Shown piece after piece: positions 8,499 through 17,346 of a stretch of DNA of 64,000 bases (position 1 is the first letter of the stretch; every line of letters begins with the position of its first letter). Source of the DNA: Flavobacterium sp. CF108 (lineage in GTDB: Bacteria; Bacteroidota; Bacteroidia; Flavobacteriales; Flavobacteriaceae). The DNA is taken from positions 1 to 64,000 of the forward strand of contig NZ_FQWW01000003.1 in NCBI RefSeq assembly GCF_900129795.1, given 5' to 3'. A program made the position numbers and the translations under genes. The notes below the pieces were generated by a model. That model ran no database searches. It saw only the letters and a program-made list of their open reading frames with translations, and was not told where the DNA came from.

Positions 8499-9539
8499 TT
8501 GAAATTAAAAAAAATAATCACACTAGCTGCCGTAGCCGTAATTTCTGTTTTACTGATTTACGGTTTTATTTTAATCAGCCAAATTTTTAGTGCCAATACA
8601 AAATTTGAAGAAAAAGAAGTTTACGTTTACGTTCCAACTGGGGCAAATTATACTGATGTAAAAAAAATATTAGAGCCATATATCAAAAACTTTGACAATT
8701 TTGAACTGGTTGCCAGCAAAAGAAGTTACCCTGAAAATGTAAAATCAGGACGTTTTCTTTTGAAAAAAGATATGAATAACATTGACTTAGTTCGTGCAAT
8801 GCGTTCAAATGTTCCTGTTAAATTAGCTTTTAACAATCAGGAACGTCTGGAAAATTTTGCGGGAAGAGTTGGTTCAGAAATCGAAGCCGACAGTTTATCT
8901 TTATTGAAAGCTTTTAGAGATCCTAAATTTTTATCAGACAACGGATTTAATGAAGAAAATGTTTTCGCTATGTTTATTCCAAATACTTATGAAGTATATT
9001 GGAACACATCGGCAGAAAAATTCCGTGATAAAATGATCAAGGAATATCATAATTTTTGGACTCCTGAAAGAATTGAGCAGGCAAAAAAACAAGGTTTAAC
9101 TCCGGTTCAGGTTTCTATTTTAGCTTCAATTGTTCATAAAGAATCAGTTAAAAAAGACGAAAGACCTCGTATTGCAGGTGTTTACTTAAACCGTTTGCGT
9201 TTAGAAATGCCATTACAGGCAGATCCAACCGTAATTTATGCTTTAAAATTAAGAGACAATAATTTTGATCAGGTTATAAAACGAGTTTTTTATAATGATT
9301 TGGTTATGAAATCTCCATACAATACTTACGTAAATATCGGCCTTCCTCCGGGACCAATTGCTATGGCTGATATTACGGCACTTGAAGCGGTTTTAAATCC
9401 GGAGAAAAACGATTATATCTATTTTTGTGCAAGCGTTGATCGTTTTGGCTACCATGAATTTGCTTCAAATTATGCAGAGCACACAAAAAATGCAAAAAAA
9501 TATTCAGACTGGATTGCTAGTCAAGGCGTAACAAGATAG
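8499..9539 (+). CDS. mltG: Endolytic transglycosylase MltG (YceG)
   Basis: Inner-membrane lytic transglycosylase that cleaves nascent peptidoglycan glycan strands and limits their length. The start is TTG at 8499, giving MKLKKIITLAAVAVISVLLI, one N-terminal membrane segment. The protein has 346 residues. The catalytic Glu is in ILASIVHKES, and the conserved ADPTVIYAL and LPPGPIAMADI motifs follow. The next gene starts 2 bases after the stop, so translation is probably coupled. Confidence 0.94.
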   Translation: MKLKKIITLAAVAVISVLLIYGFILISQIFSANTKFEEKEVYVYVPTGANYTDVKKILEPYIKNFDNFELVASKRSYPENVKSGRFLLKKDMNNIDLVRAMRSNVPVKLAFNNQERLENFAGRVGSEIEADSLSLLKAFRDPKFLSDNGFNEENVFAMFIPNTYEVYWNTSAEKFRDKMIKEYHNFWTPERIEQAKKQGLTPVQVSILASIVHKESVKKDERPRIAGVYLNRLRLEMPLQADPTVIYALKLRDNNFDQVIKRVFYNDLVMKSPYNTYVNIGLPPGPIAMADITALEAVLNPEKNDYIYFCASVDRFGYHEFASNYAEHTKNAKKYSDWIASQGVTR

Positions 9540-9541
9540 TT

Positions 9542-10459
9542 TTGAATTTAAAAGAATACCTTTTATTATCGGTTTTATTTATATTAAGCTTTCAATCTTT
9601 TTCTCAAAATAAGATTGAAAGCTTTTTAACTCCTTCTGATACATTAAATAAAAAAAGACAAAACACAGTAATAGTAACTGAAACCGCTTTGGCTTCAGCT
9701 ACATTATTGGGTTTAAATCAAATTTGGTATGCTGATTATCCAAGATCAAAGTTTCATTTTATAAATGATAACAACGAATGGCTCCAAATGGATAAAATGG
9801 GGCATATGTATTCTGCTTATCATTTAGGAAGATTTGGTGCCGAAATGCTGAGCTGGAGTGGTGCAGATCAAAAAAAGCAATTGATATACGGTGCAGGTTT
9901 GGGTTTTGCCTTTTTAACTGCGGTTGAAGTTTTAGACGGATATTCATCAGAATGGGGAGCTTCTCCGGGTGATATTATTGCGAATGCTACCGGAACAGGT
10001 TTGTATGTTTCTCAGGAATTATTGTGGAAAGAACAGCGTATCATTCCAAAATTTTCATTTCATACAACGCAATATGCAAGTATGCGTCCGAATCTTTTAG
10101 GAAAATCATTAAATGAACAAATTTTAAAAGATTATAACGGACAAACTTATTGGCTTTCTGTCAATCTTCATTCTTTTGCAAAAGAGAGCAAAATTCCGAA
10201 GTGGCTGAATGTTGCTTTTGGATATGGAGCCGAAGGAATGATTTCCGGAAATGTTCAGGATGATATTCCAATTTCGGTCGAAAACCCTGAAAGATACCGT
10301 CAGTTTTTTCTTTCATTTGATGTGAATTTAGCTAAAATTGACACAAAATCGCATTTTTTGAAAACTATTTTTTCTGTTTTTAACACGATAAAAATTCCGG
10401 CACCAACTCTCGAATACTCCGCCAATAAAGGCTTCAAAGCACATGCGCTCTATTTTTAA
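9542..10459 (+). CDS. DUF2279-type envelope protein
   Basis: Starts with TTG two bases after mltG. It has 305 residues with a signal peptide (MNLKEYLLLSVLFILSFQSFSQ). The central region includes MDKMGHMYSAYHLGR, two probable hydrophobic helices and EWGASPGDIIANATG, which matches the Bacteroidota DUF2279 (YfiM-like) pattern as I remember it. The C-terminal half has alternating hydrophobic/polar strands like a small beta-barrel. Function unknown. Tight linkage to mltG suggests an envelope role. Confidence 0.7.
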   Translation: MNLKEYLLLSVLFILSFQSFSQNKIESFLTPSDTLNKKRQNTVIVTETALASATLLGLNQIWYADYPRSKFHFINDNNEWLQMDKMGHMYSAYHLGRFGAEMLSWSGADQKKQLIYGAGLGFAFLTAVEVLDGYSSEWGASPGDIIANATGTGLYVSQELLWKEQRIIPKFSFHTTQYASMRPNLLGKSLNEQILKDYNGQTYWLSVNLHSFAKESKIPKWLNVAFGYGAEGMISGNVQDDIPISVENPERYRQFFLSFDVNLAKIDTKSHFLKTIFSVFNTIKIPAPTLEYSANKGFKAHALYF

Positions 10460-10501
10460 TTTCGGTTAAACTACTGAATATCAGATTTTTTTGTTTTTCA
10501 T

Positions 10502-10509
10502 TACCTTTG
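10502..10509 (+). promoter_or_regulatory. Putative -7 element for the lysozyme-like gene
   Basis: TACCTTTG matches TAnnTTTG and is followed by CACCG. It lies about 50 bases before the ATG at 10559. Confidence 0.5.
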
Positions 10510-10558
10510 CACCGTAGAAATTTCAAAAAGGTGACAGCGTTTTGAAGAAAAACAATTT

Positions 10559-11203
10559 ATGATAAAGAAGTGGTATTTTTATGCGAGTTTAATCGTTATT
10601 ATTACATTTTTAAGTTTGGGTTTTAAACCCTTTAGTGTCGAAACCAAACCATGGTTTCTAACAGAAAAAACAGATGGATCAGAATACATTTTTCCATCTT
10701 TAGAAAAGGATGATTATCCTAAAGTAAATCTAAACGTCCCATACACTGGAAATCATCTTATCGGTTTTAAAGAAGCAGTAGCTTTCAAAGAATCTCAGGG
10801 AAAATACCGAATGGTAAATTCACTGGGTTACATGGGAAAATATCAATTTGGTTCAAAAGCATTACGCGCCATTGGAGTCAGAAATGAAAAAGACTTCTTA
10901 ACAGATCCGGCATTACAAGAAAAAGCTTTTGTTGCGTTATTATCCAAAAACAAATGGATTTTACGTAATGAAATAGAAAAGTACGAAGGAAAAGTGATTA
11001 ATGGTGTCGAAATTACAGAATCTGGTATTTTAGCAGCTGCGCATCTAGGAGGTGCAGGATCAGTAAAAAACTTTTTTAAACATGGAGGAAACAGGCATTT
11101 TAGAGATGCTTTCGGAACTTCTTTAAAAAGTTATATGCGAGATTTTGCCGGCTATGATCTTTCTTTTATTGAAGCAGACAGTAATGCGACAATAAACGAT
11201 TAA
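10559..11203 (+). CDS. Lysozyme-like / lytic transglycosylase-like secreted protein
   Basis: A 214-residue protein with one N-terminal hydrophobic segment (residues 5-25). The segment FKESQGKYRMVNSLGYMGKY, ending in QFG, resembles the E-S-x-G start and following sheet of lysozyme-like transglycosylases. The later HLGGAGSVKNFF matches the helical lobe of that fold. Peptidoglycan cleavage is inferred from the pattern only; the Glu of KESQG would be catalytic. It follows the mltG cluster but has its own -7 element, and it ends at a strong bidirectional terminator. Confidence 0.65.
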   Translation: MIKKWYFYASLIVIITFLSLGFKPFSVETKPWFLTEKTDGSEYIFPSLEKDDYPKVNLNVPYTGNHLIGFKEAVAFKESQGKYRMVNSLGYMGKYQFGSKALRAIGVRNEKDFLTDPALQEKAFVALLSKNKWILRNEIEKYEGKVINGVEITESGILAAAHLGGAGSVKNFFKHGGNRHFRDAFGTSLKSYMRDFAGYDLSFIEADSNATIND

Positions 11204-11212
11204 AAACTAAAA

Positions 11213-11242
11213 AAAAATCCCGAATGATAATTCGGGATTTTT
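11213..11242. terminator. Bidirectional terminator
   Basis: AAATCCCGAA and TTCGGGATTT pair around a short loop, with A and T runs on either side. It sits between the convergent lysozyme-like gene (plus) and the mutase large subunit (minus) and can serve both. Confidence 0.88.
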
Positions 11243-11254
11243 TTTTGAATATTT

Positions 11255-13393
11255 TTAGTCAATTAAGATTTCTAAAATTTTAATAGCCGCTTCACTTATT
11301 TTAGTTCCTGGCCCAAATACAGCTGCTGCGCCTGCATCAAATAAAAATTGATAGTCCTGTGCAGGAATAACACCGCCCACAATTACCATAATATCTTCAC
11401 GATCGTGTTTTTTAAGTTCTTCAATAACTTGTGGAACCAATGTTTTATGTCCCGCAGCAAGTGATGAAACACCTAAAATATGAACATCATTTTCGACAGC
11501 TTGTTTCGCCGCTTCAGCCGGAGTTTGAAATAAAGGGCCTATATCCACATCAAAACCTACATCGGCATAACCGGTTGCTACAACTTTTGCACCGCGATCA
11601 TGACCATCTTGTCCCATTTTGGCAATCATAATTCTTGGGCGTCGTCCTTCTTGTTTTGCAAAAGCATCTGCTAATTGTTTTGCTTTTTCAAAATTCTCAT
11701 CGTTCTTTATTGCTGCACTATACACACCGCTAAATGATTTAATTTGCGCTTTAAACCTCCCGAAAACAGTTTCTAAAGCATCACTTATTTCACCTAATGT
11801 TGCTCTGTTTCTGGCAGCTTCAACGGCAATTTCTAATAAGTTTCCTTCTCCGGTTTTAGCACAATGAATTAATTTTTCCAGTGATTGATTTACTTTTTCT
11901 GTATCTCTTTTTGCTTTAATATTTTCAAGCTGTTCAATTTGCTGTTTACGAACCATTTGGTTGTCAACATCTAAAATATGCAATGGATCTTCTTTTTCTA
12001 ATCTAAATTTATTGACACCAACAATAATATCCTGCCCGCTGTCGATTCTTGCTTGTTTTCTCGCAGCCGCTTCTTCAATTCTAAGTTTCGGAATTCCGGC
12101 TTCAATCGCTTTTGTCATACCGCCCAATTCTTCAACCTCTTCAATTAATTTCCAGGTATTTTCTAAAATTTCATTCGTCAAAGATTCTACGTAATAACTT
12201 CCGCCCCAAGGGTCGACAGTTTTCGTGATTTTCGTTTCTTCCTGTAAATAAATCTGTGTATTTCGTGCAATTCTCGCCGAAAAATCAGTTGGCAAAGCAA
12301 TTGCCTCATCAAGTGCGTTGGTATGCAAAGACTGTGTTCCGCCAAATGCTGCAGCAGTAGCTTCAATACAAGTTCTGGCTACATTGTTAAACGGATCCTG
12401 TTCTGTTAAACTCCAGCCGCTGGTTTGGCAATGTGTTCTTAATGCTAATGATTTATCGCTTTTCGGGTTAAACTGCTGTAATAGTTTTGCCCAAATCATT
12501 CGGCCGGCTCTCATTTTTGCAATTTCCATAAAATGATTCATTCCAATTGCCCAAAAGAAAGAAAGGCGTGGAGCAAATTCATCAATCGTCATTCCAGTTG
12601 ATAATCCAGTTCGAATATATTCTAAACCATCTGCTAAAGTATAAGCTAATTCAATATCAGCTGTTGCTCCGGCTTCCTGCATATGATATCCTGAAATCGA
12701 GATAGAATTGAACTTCGGCATTTTTTTGCTCGTAAATTCAAATATATCGGCAATAATTTTCATTGAAGGCGTTGGCGGATAAATATAAGTATTACGCACC
12801 ATGAATTCCTTCAAAATATCATTTTGAATAGTTCCTGAAAGTTTGTTTAATTCAACACCTTGCTCTTCAGCAGCCACAATATAAAATGCCATAATGGGTA
12901 AAACGGCGCCGTTCATAGTCATGGAAACCGACATTTCATCAAGCGGAATCTGATCAAACAATACTTTCATGTCTTCTACAGAATCGATGGCAACACCTGC
13001 TTTCCCAACATCTCCAACAACTCTTTCGTGGTCTGAATCGTAACCGCGATGCGTAGGCAAATCAAAAGCTATGGAAAGTCCTTTTTGTCCCGCAGCAAGA
13101 TTTCTTCTGTAAAAAGCATTACTTTCTTCCGCAGTCGAAAATCCGGCATACTGGCGAATCGTCCACGGACGACGAACGTACATGGTAGCGTAAGGCCCGC
13201 GTAAATTGGGCGTAAAGCCAGCTCCGAAATCCAGAAACTCTAAGTCTTCTATGTCTTTTTCAGAATAGTTTTTTTTAAGTTCAATTCCTTCGGCTGTGGT
13301 GAAGTTCTCCGTTATCGGTTCAGAGTTATGCGTCAGTTTATCTAACGTTTCACTTTTTGCATCTAGCTTTATATGTGTAAGGTCTTTTCTCAA
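11255..13393 (-). CDS. scpA: Methylmalonyl-CoA mutase, large (catalytic) subunit
   Basis: Adenosylcobalamin-dependent isomerisation of (R)-methylmalonyl-CoA and succinyl-CoA. It has 712 residues. The TIM-barrel substrate domain occupies about 40-560 ([18 protein letters not shown], then [13 protein letters not shown]). The C-terminal cobalamin-binding domain has the base-off signature [11 protein letters not shown], whose His is the lower cobalt ligand, plus [12 protein letters not shown] and VGGVIP. Every hallmark of the active alpha chain is present. It is the last gene of a minus-strand cluster with the small subunit (13640-15007). The GTPase chaperone meaB is encoded elsewhere in the window (59873-60967). 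Confidence 0.96.
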   Translation of the reverse strand: MRKDLTHIKLDAKSETLDKLTHNSEPITENFTTAEGIELKKNYSEKDIEDLEFLDFGAGFTPNLRGPYATMYVRRPWTIRQYAGFSTAEESNAFYRRNLAAGQKGLSIAFDLPTHRGYDSDHERVVGDVGKAGVAIDSVEDMKVLFDQIPLDEMSVSMTMNGAVLPIMAFYIVAAEEQGVELNKLSGTIQNDILKEFMVRNTYIYPPTPSMKIIADIFEFTSKKMPKFNSISISGYHMQEAGATADIELAYTLADGLEYIRTGLSTGMTIDEFAPRLSFFWAIGMNHFMEIAKMRAGRMIWAKLLQQFNPKSDKSLALRTHCQTSGWSLTEQDPFNNVARTCIEATAAAFGGTQSLHTNALDEAIALPTDFSARIARNTQIYLQEETKITKTVDPWGGSYYVESLTNEILENTWKLIEEVEELGGMTKAIEAGIPKLRIEEAAARKQARIDSGQDIIVGVNKFRLEKEDPLHILDVDNQMVRKQQIEQLENIKAKRDTEKVNQSLEKLIHCAKTGEGNLLEIAVEAARNRATLGEISDALETVFGRFKAQIKSFSGVYSAAIKNDENFEKAKQLADAFAKQEGRRPRIMIAKMGQDGHDRGAKVVATGYADVGFDVDIGPLFQTPAEAAKQAVENDVHILGVSSLAAGHKTLVPQVIEELKKHDREDIMVIVGGVIPAQDYQFLFDAGAAAVFGPGTKISEAAIKILEILID

Positions 13394-13448
13394 TTTTAAA
13401 ATTATTTCTTAGAATAGGTTCAATTTGCTTTCAATTTCTTTTATGGTC

Positions 13449-13640
13449 TTAATTTTCTTTTCGTTTTAAATACTTAGTTAAGTAAAGAAAAATTGCAAAT
13501 ACTAAAGCAAAAATTAATGGCAGAACTCTCATTTCTGTTTTTATATTATGACTTGATGCACCTATGATTACCCACATAAAAAGAGATAATAAAATTAAAA
13601 TCACCAAAATAATTCTTGTAATAATTTTAAGTGTTTTCAT
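13449..13640 (-). CDS. Small membrane protein between the mutase subunits
   Basis: Predicted 63-residue protein with two hydrophobic segments (residues about 7-30 and 38-55) and a basic C-terminus (YLTKYLKRKEN). Its ATG overlaps the stop codon of the small mutase subunit (TAATG), which points to translational coupling, and 55 bases separate it from the large subunit. No family recognised. A role in the mutase pathway is only suggested by position. Confidence 0.6.
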   Translation of the reverse strand: MKTLKIITRIILVILILLSLFMWVIIGASSHNIKTEMRVLPLIFALVFAIFLYLTKYLKRKEN

Positions 13641-15007
13641 TATTTTTCTTCAGATTCTAAACGTTCTTGTTCCAATTTTTCAGCTAATCTCTTTTCTATA
13701 ATAGGTGTAATTAATGTTTTTCTAGGTTTGATTTTTACAAAAGGAAACAATTCTAGATCATGTTTCATTCTGTCTTCTTTGTTAGGATATTTATTGGTGC
13801 CTAATAAAACTTCTTTTTTAGAATCGAATAATTCCTGCTCTTTAGCGGCACTTTCCTGAATTTTCTTTTTAATCGTTCCGTCGTTCAAAAGTTTCAGGAA
13901 ACCTCCGTCAGCTTCAATATCTTTAAATAAGTTTAAACTCTTTTCTGCCAATTGCATTGTTAAACTTTCAATATAATAACTTCCATCGGCTGGATTATCG
14001 ACTTTGTCAAAATAGCTTTCGTGTTTTAAAACTAAAAGCTGATTTCTGGCAATTCTATCTCCAAATTCATTGTCTTTATGATATAAAGCATCGTAAGGTA
14101 AATTTGCCACAGCATCGGCTCCGCCTAATATTGCCGACATACATTCGGTTGTGGTTCGAAGCATGTTGACGTTATAATCGTAAATGGTTTTATTTCGTTT
14201 GGTTGGCGTAACCAAAAAATGACAGTCTATATCAGGATTGTATTCTGCAGCAATTAATTTGAAAAGCATTCGCAAAGCACGAAGTTTTGCAATTTCAAAA
14301 AAGTAATTAGTTCCAACAGCTATTTCAAAAACAATTGGTTTTGCTAAAGTAGGGAAACGGTTTAAATATTCATTAGCATGCGCTAAACTGTAGGCAATTT
14401 GCTGTGTAATATTTGCTCCTGAATTTTGATACAAACCTAAATCTACACTCAGAAAAGGCAGATTGGTTTGGTTAGATATTTTTTCAAGCGTTTCAAAATT
14501 ATTTTTATCCGATGTTGTAAACCAGTTTCCGTCGCGGGCTAATTGTCCAATTGGATCTAAATTGCAATAAAATATTGCTTTTTTATGACTAGAAATAGCA
14601 TCCAGTTTTTTTACGAAATCGATTGAGAGAAAGCTCAAATGAAAATAAACAATTTTATTTTCTAAAGGAAGATTTTCTAATAATTTTTGAATGTCGGTAT
14701 TTTCGTTCTGAATCGTAAAACGTAAACTTTCGGCACCTCTTTCAATCGTATTTATTGCTCTGCTGATAGATTTTTCAACGTCGTGAACAAATATATTTTG
14801 ACAGATTTTAAATTCTGAAGCCTGAGTTTGAACAGCAGCACTTTTGGTAAATTCGTCGCTGTGATAAAAAGGTTTTACCTGAATATCCTCTGGAGAATTC
14901 CAAATTACAGTTTGGTTATAATCGGCTCCATCTAATTCAAACTGAATTTTTTGTTTCCATTGTTTGGATGAAATCGGATTAAAATCGTCGAATAGGTTAG
15001 TGGCCAT
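13640..15007 (-). CDS. mutA: Methylmalonyl-CoA mutase, small (non-catalytic) subunit
   Basis: The 455-residue beta chain resembles the barrel domain of the large subunit (PASGG-like PADGSYYIESLT, RMLFKLIAAEYNPD), but it ends before any cobalamin-binding domain, and the His-containing DxHxxG motif is absent, as known for MutA. It forms a heterodimer with the large subunit encoded just downstream. The start at 15007 gives MATNLFDDFNPISSKQWKQK. It follows ftsB/divIC by 16 bases, so the two may be co-transcribed. Confidence 0.93.
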   Translation of the reverse strand: MATNLFDDFNPISSKQWKQKIQFELDGADYNQTVIWNSPEDIQVKPFYHSDEFTKSAAVQTQASEFKICQNIFVHDVEKSISRAINTIERGAESLRFTIQNENTDIQKLLENLPLENKIVYFHLSFLSIDFVKKLDAISSHKKAIFYCNLDPIGQLARDGNWFTTSDKNNFETLEKISNQTNLPFLSVDLGLYQNSGANITQQIAYSLAHANEYLNRFPTLAKPIVFEIAVGTNYFFEIAKLRALRMLFKLIAAEYNPDIDCHFLVTPTKRNKTIYDYNVNMLRTTTECMSAILGGADAVANLPYDALYHKDNEFGDRIARNQLLVLKHESYFDKVDNPADGSYYIESLTMQLAEKSLNLFKDIEADGGFLKLLNDGTIKKKIQESAAKEQELFDSKKEVLLGTNKYPNKEDRMKHDLELFPFVKIKPRKTLITPIIEKRLAEKLEQERLESEEK

Positions 15008-15023
15008 TTAGTGTTTTTTGTGT

Positions 15024-15356
15024 TTATTCTTTATCTTGAATGGTATCTCCTTCAAACTGGATGATGTAAATATCTTCGCTGTCTTTTTTCATAAAGTACT
15101 TCTCGCGAGCATATTTTTCTATTTGTTCAGGATTTTTAAGTTGTTTGATCTGTTCCTGATCTTTCTTTATTTCTTCCTGATAATATTTTTTATTGTCTTG
15201 TAATTCATTGATCTGTCCGTCTAAAAAGCGATGATCAAAATAGGAGTAATTATCTAAAAATAACATCCAGATTACAAAGAACAGCAAAACCCAGACATAT
15301 TTATTGCCTAGATATCTGAACCATTTTTTGTCTTTATATGGATTTTTTATTTTCAT
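15024..15356 (-). CDS. Septum formation initiator, FtsB/DivIC-like
   Basis: A 110-residue bitopic protein with a short cytoplasmic N-terminus (MKIKNPYKDKKWFRYL), one membrane helix (about 17-36) and a coiled coil (about 45-85, INELQDNKKYYQEEIKKDQE). The conserved EKYAREKYFMKK segment closes it. This is the divisome FtsB/DivIC layout; it probably works with FtsL/FtsQ. It sits between udk and the mutase genes. Confidence 0.88.
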   Translation of the reverse strand: MKIKNPYKDKKWFRYLGNKYVWVLLFFVIWMLFLDNYSYFDHRFLDGQINELQDNKKYYQEEIKKDQEQIKQLKNPEQIEKYAREKYFMKKDSEDIYIIQFEGDTIQDKE

Positions 15357-15400
15357 TTTTTATAAACCTGTTGTTTCTTTTGAATTCGATTGGTCTTTTT

Positions 15401-15476
15401 AGCCCCGATAGAAGTGAAAATCCTTTTGTGCCGGGGTTCGGCACAAAAGATTGTAACGTATAGCGGGATTAGCTCC
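15401..15476. repeat. REP-like nested palindrome (AGCCCCGATAG family)
   Basis: Outer arms AGCCCCGATAGAAGTG and TAGCGGGATTAGCTCC surround an inner hairpin, CCTTTTGTGCCG / CGGCACAAAAG. I recall this module as widespread between genes of Flavobacterium. A decayed relative is at 50295-50333, and its core CCCGATAGCTATCGGG recurs at 57683-57698 and 63803-63820. Confidence 0.8.
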
Positions 15477-15507
15477 TAATTATTATGGTTTAAATTTACG
15501 ATAAAAA

Positions 15508-16116
15508 TTATGAAATTCTCTGATTAATTACAGCGCGAACTACATCAATTGCTACCGTATTGTATTTATCATTTGGAATAATAATATCTGCAAATGCTTT
15601 TGATGGCTCTATAAATTGCTCATGCATAGGTTTTAACGTGTTTTGATAACGATTTAAAACCTCATCGATATCACGTCCGCGTTCTGAAATATCTCTTTTT
15701 AAACGACGAATTAATCTTTCATCAGAATCTGCATGAACGAAAATTTTGATATCAAAAAGTTCACGTAATTCCGGATTTGTCAAAATTAAGATTCCTTCAA
15801 CAATCATAACTTTTCTGGGATGTGTTGCCACTGTATCGTCAGTTCTGTTGTGTTTTATGAAAGAATAAACCGGCTGATCGATAGTTTCTCCCGCTTTTAA
15901 AGCTTTAAGATGTCTTACTAATAATTCAAAATCGATTGCACGCGGATGATCAAAATTAATTAATGCTCTTTCGTCAAATGATAAATTATCGGTTTGTTTA
16001 TAGTACGAATCCTGAGAAATTACACCTACTTCAGTGTCTGGTAATTCGTTCATGATTTGGTGTACTACCGTTGTTTTTCCACTTCCTGTTCCTCCTGCAA
16101 GTCCAATAATGAGCAT
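15508..16116 (-). CDS. udk: Uridine kinase
   Basis: Phosphorylates uridine and cytidine with ATP or GTP in pyrimidine salvage; cytosolic. It has 202 residues, normal for the family. The P-loop is GLAGGTGSGKTT (residues 5-16). DSYYKQ and FDHPRAIDFELL bind the nucleoside, and the Walker-B/lid region contains EGILIL and RLIRRLKRDISERGRD. A -7 element lies about 30 bases upstream. Confidence 0.96.
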   Translation of the reverse strand: MLIIGLAGGTGSGKTTVVHQIMNELPDTEVGVISQDSYYKQTDNLSFDERALINFDHPRAIDFELLVRHLKALKAGETIDQPVYSFIKHNRTDDTVATHPRKVMIVEGILILTNPELRELFDIKIFVHADSDERLIRRLKRDISERGRDIDEVLNRYQNTLKPMHEQFIEPSKAFADIIIPNDKYNTVAIDVVRAVINQRIS

Positions 16117-16142
16117 AAAATTTTTGTTTGATATTTGTTTGG

Positions 16143-16150
16143 CAAAAATA
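16143..16150 (-). promoter_or_regulatory. Putative -7 element for udk
   Basis: The minus strand reads TATTTTTG, matching TAnnTTTG, about 27 bases before the udk ATG. Confidence 0.45.
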
Positions 16151-16186
16151 ATAATTTAACTGAATTGCTAAACATATTAATTTATT

Positions 16187-16275
16187 TAACCATATAAGTA
16201 ATGTAAGTAAATTTAAGCAAGCAAATATTTAAATAAAACGTTACTTAATTGAACTTATATCACTTATATGGTTAA
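16187..16275. repeat. Inverted repeat with TTAACCATATAAGT arms
   Basis: TTAACCATATAAGT (from 16187) is matched by its exact reverse complement ACTTATATGGTTAA (to 16275). A third half-copy, ACTTATATGGTCAA, follows at about 16284-16297. The arms extend imperfectly inward (AATGTAAGT / ACTTATATC). REP-like intergenic element. Confidence 0.75.
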
Positions 16276-16305
16276 AAGATTATTACTTATATGGTCAAAA
16301 AATAA

Positions 16306-16337
16306 AAAATCCCGAAAGTAAAAACCTTCGGGATTTG
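16306..16337 (-). terminator. Terminator downstream of the DECR-like gene
   Basis: AAATCCCGAA and TTCGGGATTT pair around a 10-base loop; a T run follows on the minus strand. It lies about 55 bases after the stop at 16391. Confidence 0.8.
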
Positions 16338-16390
16338 GTGCAATCAGTATAGTTTTAATAAAATATTCTGAATTTAGTAAGCACTTGTAA

Positions 16391-17272
16391 TTATTTGTTC
16401 TTCTTTGCTTTAATCATCATTTCAAGCTGATCCCAAAGTTCTTCTGGAATTGCTTCTAATAAATTGAATTGTCCGGCACCTTTTAACCATTCACCGCCGT
16501 CAATCGTAATGACATCACCATTTACATAAGCAGAGAAATCTGATACTAAATAAGCCGCTAAATTGGCTAATTCCTGATGATCTCCCACACGTTTCAAAGG
16601 CACTTTTTTTGCCATGTCGAATTTTTCTGAAAGATCTCCCGGCAATAATCTATCCCAAGCACCTTTTGTTGGGAATGGTCCCGGAGCGATTGCGTTAGAA
16701 CGAATTCCGTATTTTGCCCATTCTACAGCAAGACTTCTTGTCATGGCTAAAACCCCTGCTTTTGCAGTTGCACTTGGCACCACATAAGCAGAACCAGTCC
16801 AGGCATAAGTTGTTACAATATTTAAAATCGTTGCCGATGTTTGTTTGGTATCAATCCAGTGTTTTCCAAAGGCAAGCGTACAGTTTTTTGAACCTTTAAG
16901 TACGATATCTATAACAGTATCAAATGCATTTGCAGATAAACGTTCTGTTGGAGAAATAAAATTTCCGGCTGCATTGTTCAAAAGAACATCCACCTTTCCA
17001 AAAACTTTTAAAGTTTCATGAAGCATATTTTCTACTTCTTCATAATGACGAACGTCACATTGAAGCGGTAAACATTTTCCGCCAGTTTCACTTTCAAGCT
17101 CTGCCGCAGTAGTTTTCAGCTTTTCTAAATCTCTTGAAGTTATCGCAACTTGTGCGCCTAATTCAAGAAAATATTTAGTCATTGCTTTTCCTAAACCGCT
17201 TCCGCCGCCTGTAACTACAATGACTTTTCCCTTTAAAGCGTCGTCACGTAACATTTTATCTGTATAGCTCAT
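16391..17272 (-). CDS. SDR oxidoreductase, 2,4-dienoyl-CoA reductase-like
   Basis: A 293-residue short-chain dehydrogenase with Rossmann motif TGGGSGLGKAM (about 21-31). The segments LLNNAAGNFISPTERLS, VVPSATAKAGV and SNAIAPGPFPTKGAW match mitochondrial/peroxisomal-type 2,4-dienoyl-CoA reductases. In these the usual YxxxK is replaced by SxxxK, seen here as SATAK. It would remove double bonds from unsaturated acyl-CoAs in beta-oxidation using NADPH. Assignment rests on motif similarity. It is a single gene with its own terminator. Confidence 0.82.
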   Translation of the reverse strand: MSYTDKMLRDDALKGKVIVVTGGGSGLGKAMTKYFLELGAQVAITSRDLEKLKTTAAELESETGGKCLPLQCDVRHYEEVENMLHETLKVFGKVDVLLNNAAGNFISPTERLSANAFDTVIDIVLKGSKNCTLAFGKHWIDTKQTSATILNIVTTYAWTGSAYVVPSATAKAGVLAMTRSLAVEWAKYGIRSNAIAPGPFPTKGAWDRLLPGDLSEKFDMAKKVPLKRVGDHQELANLAAYLVSDFSAYVNGDVITIDGGEWLKGAGQFNLLEAIPEELWDQLEMMIKAKKNK

Positions 17273-17346
17273 ACTTTTCTTTTTTTACAATATTAATTAA
17301 AAAAATAGGATGCACGCATAATATTGTTATAAAATTTTGATAAACT

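Noticed and set aside
11431..12536. Several open frames antisense to the mutase large subunit
   Set aside because: They follow the reverse codon pattern of a strongly conserved gene and have no plausible protein features.
15018..15203. 61-codon open frame on the plus strand, rich in Phe, Leu and Ile
   Set aside because: Antisense shadow of the ftsB/divIC coiled-coil coding sequence.
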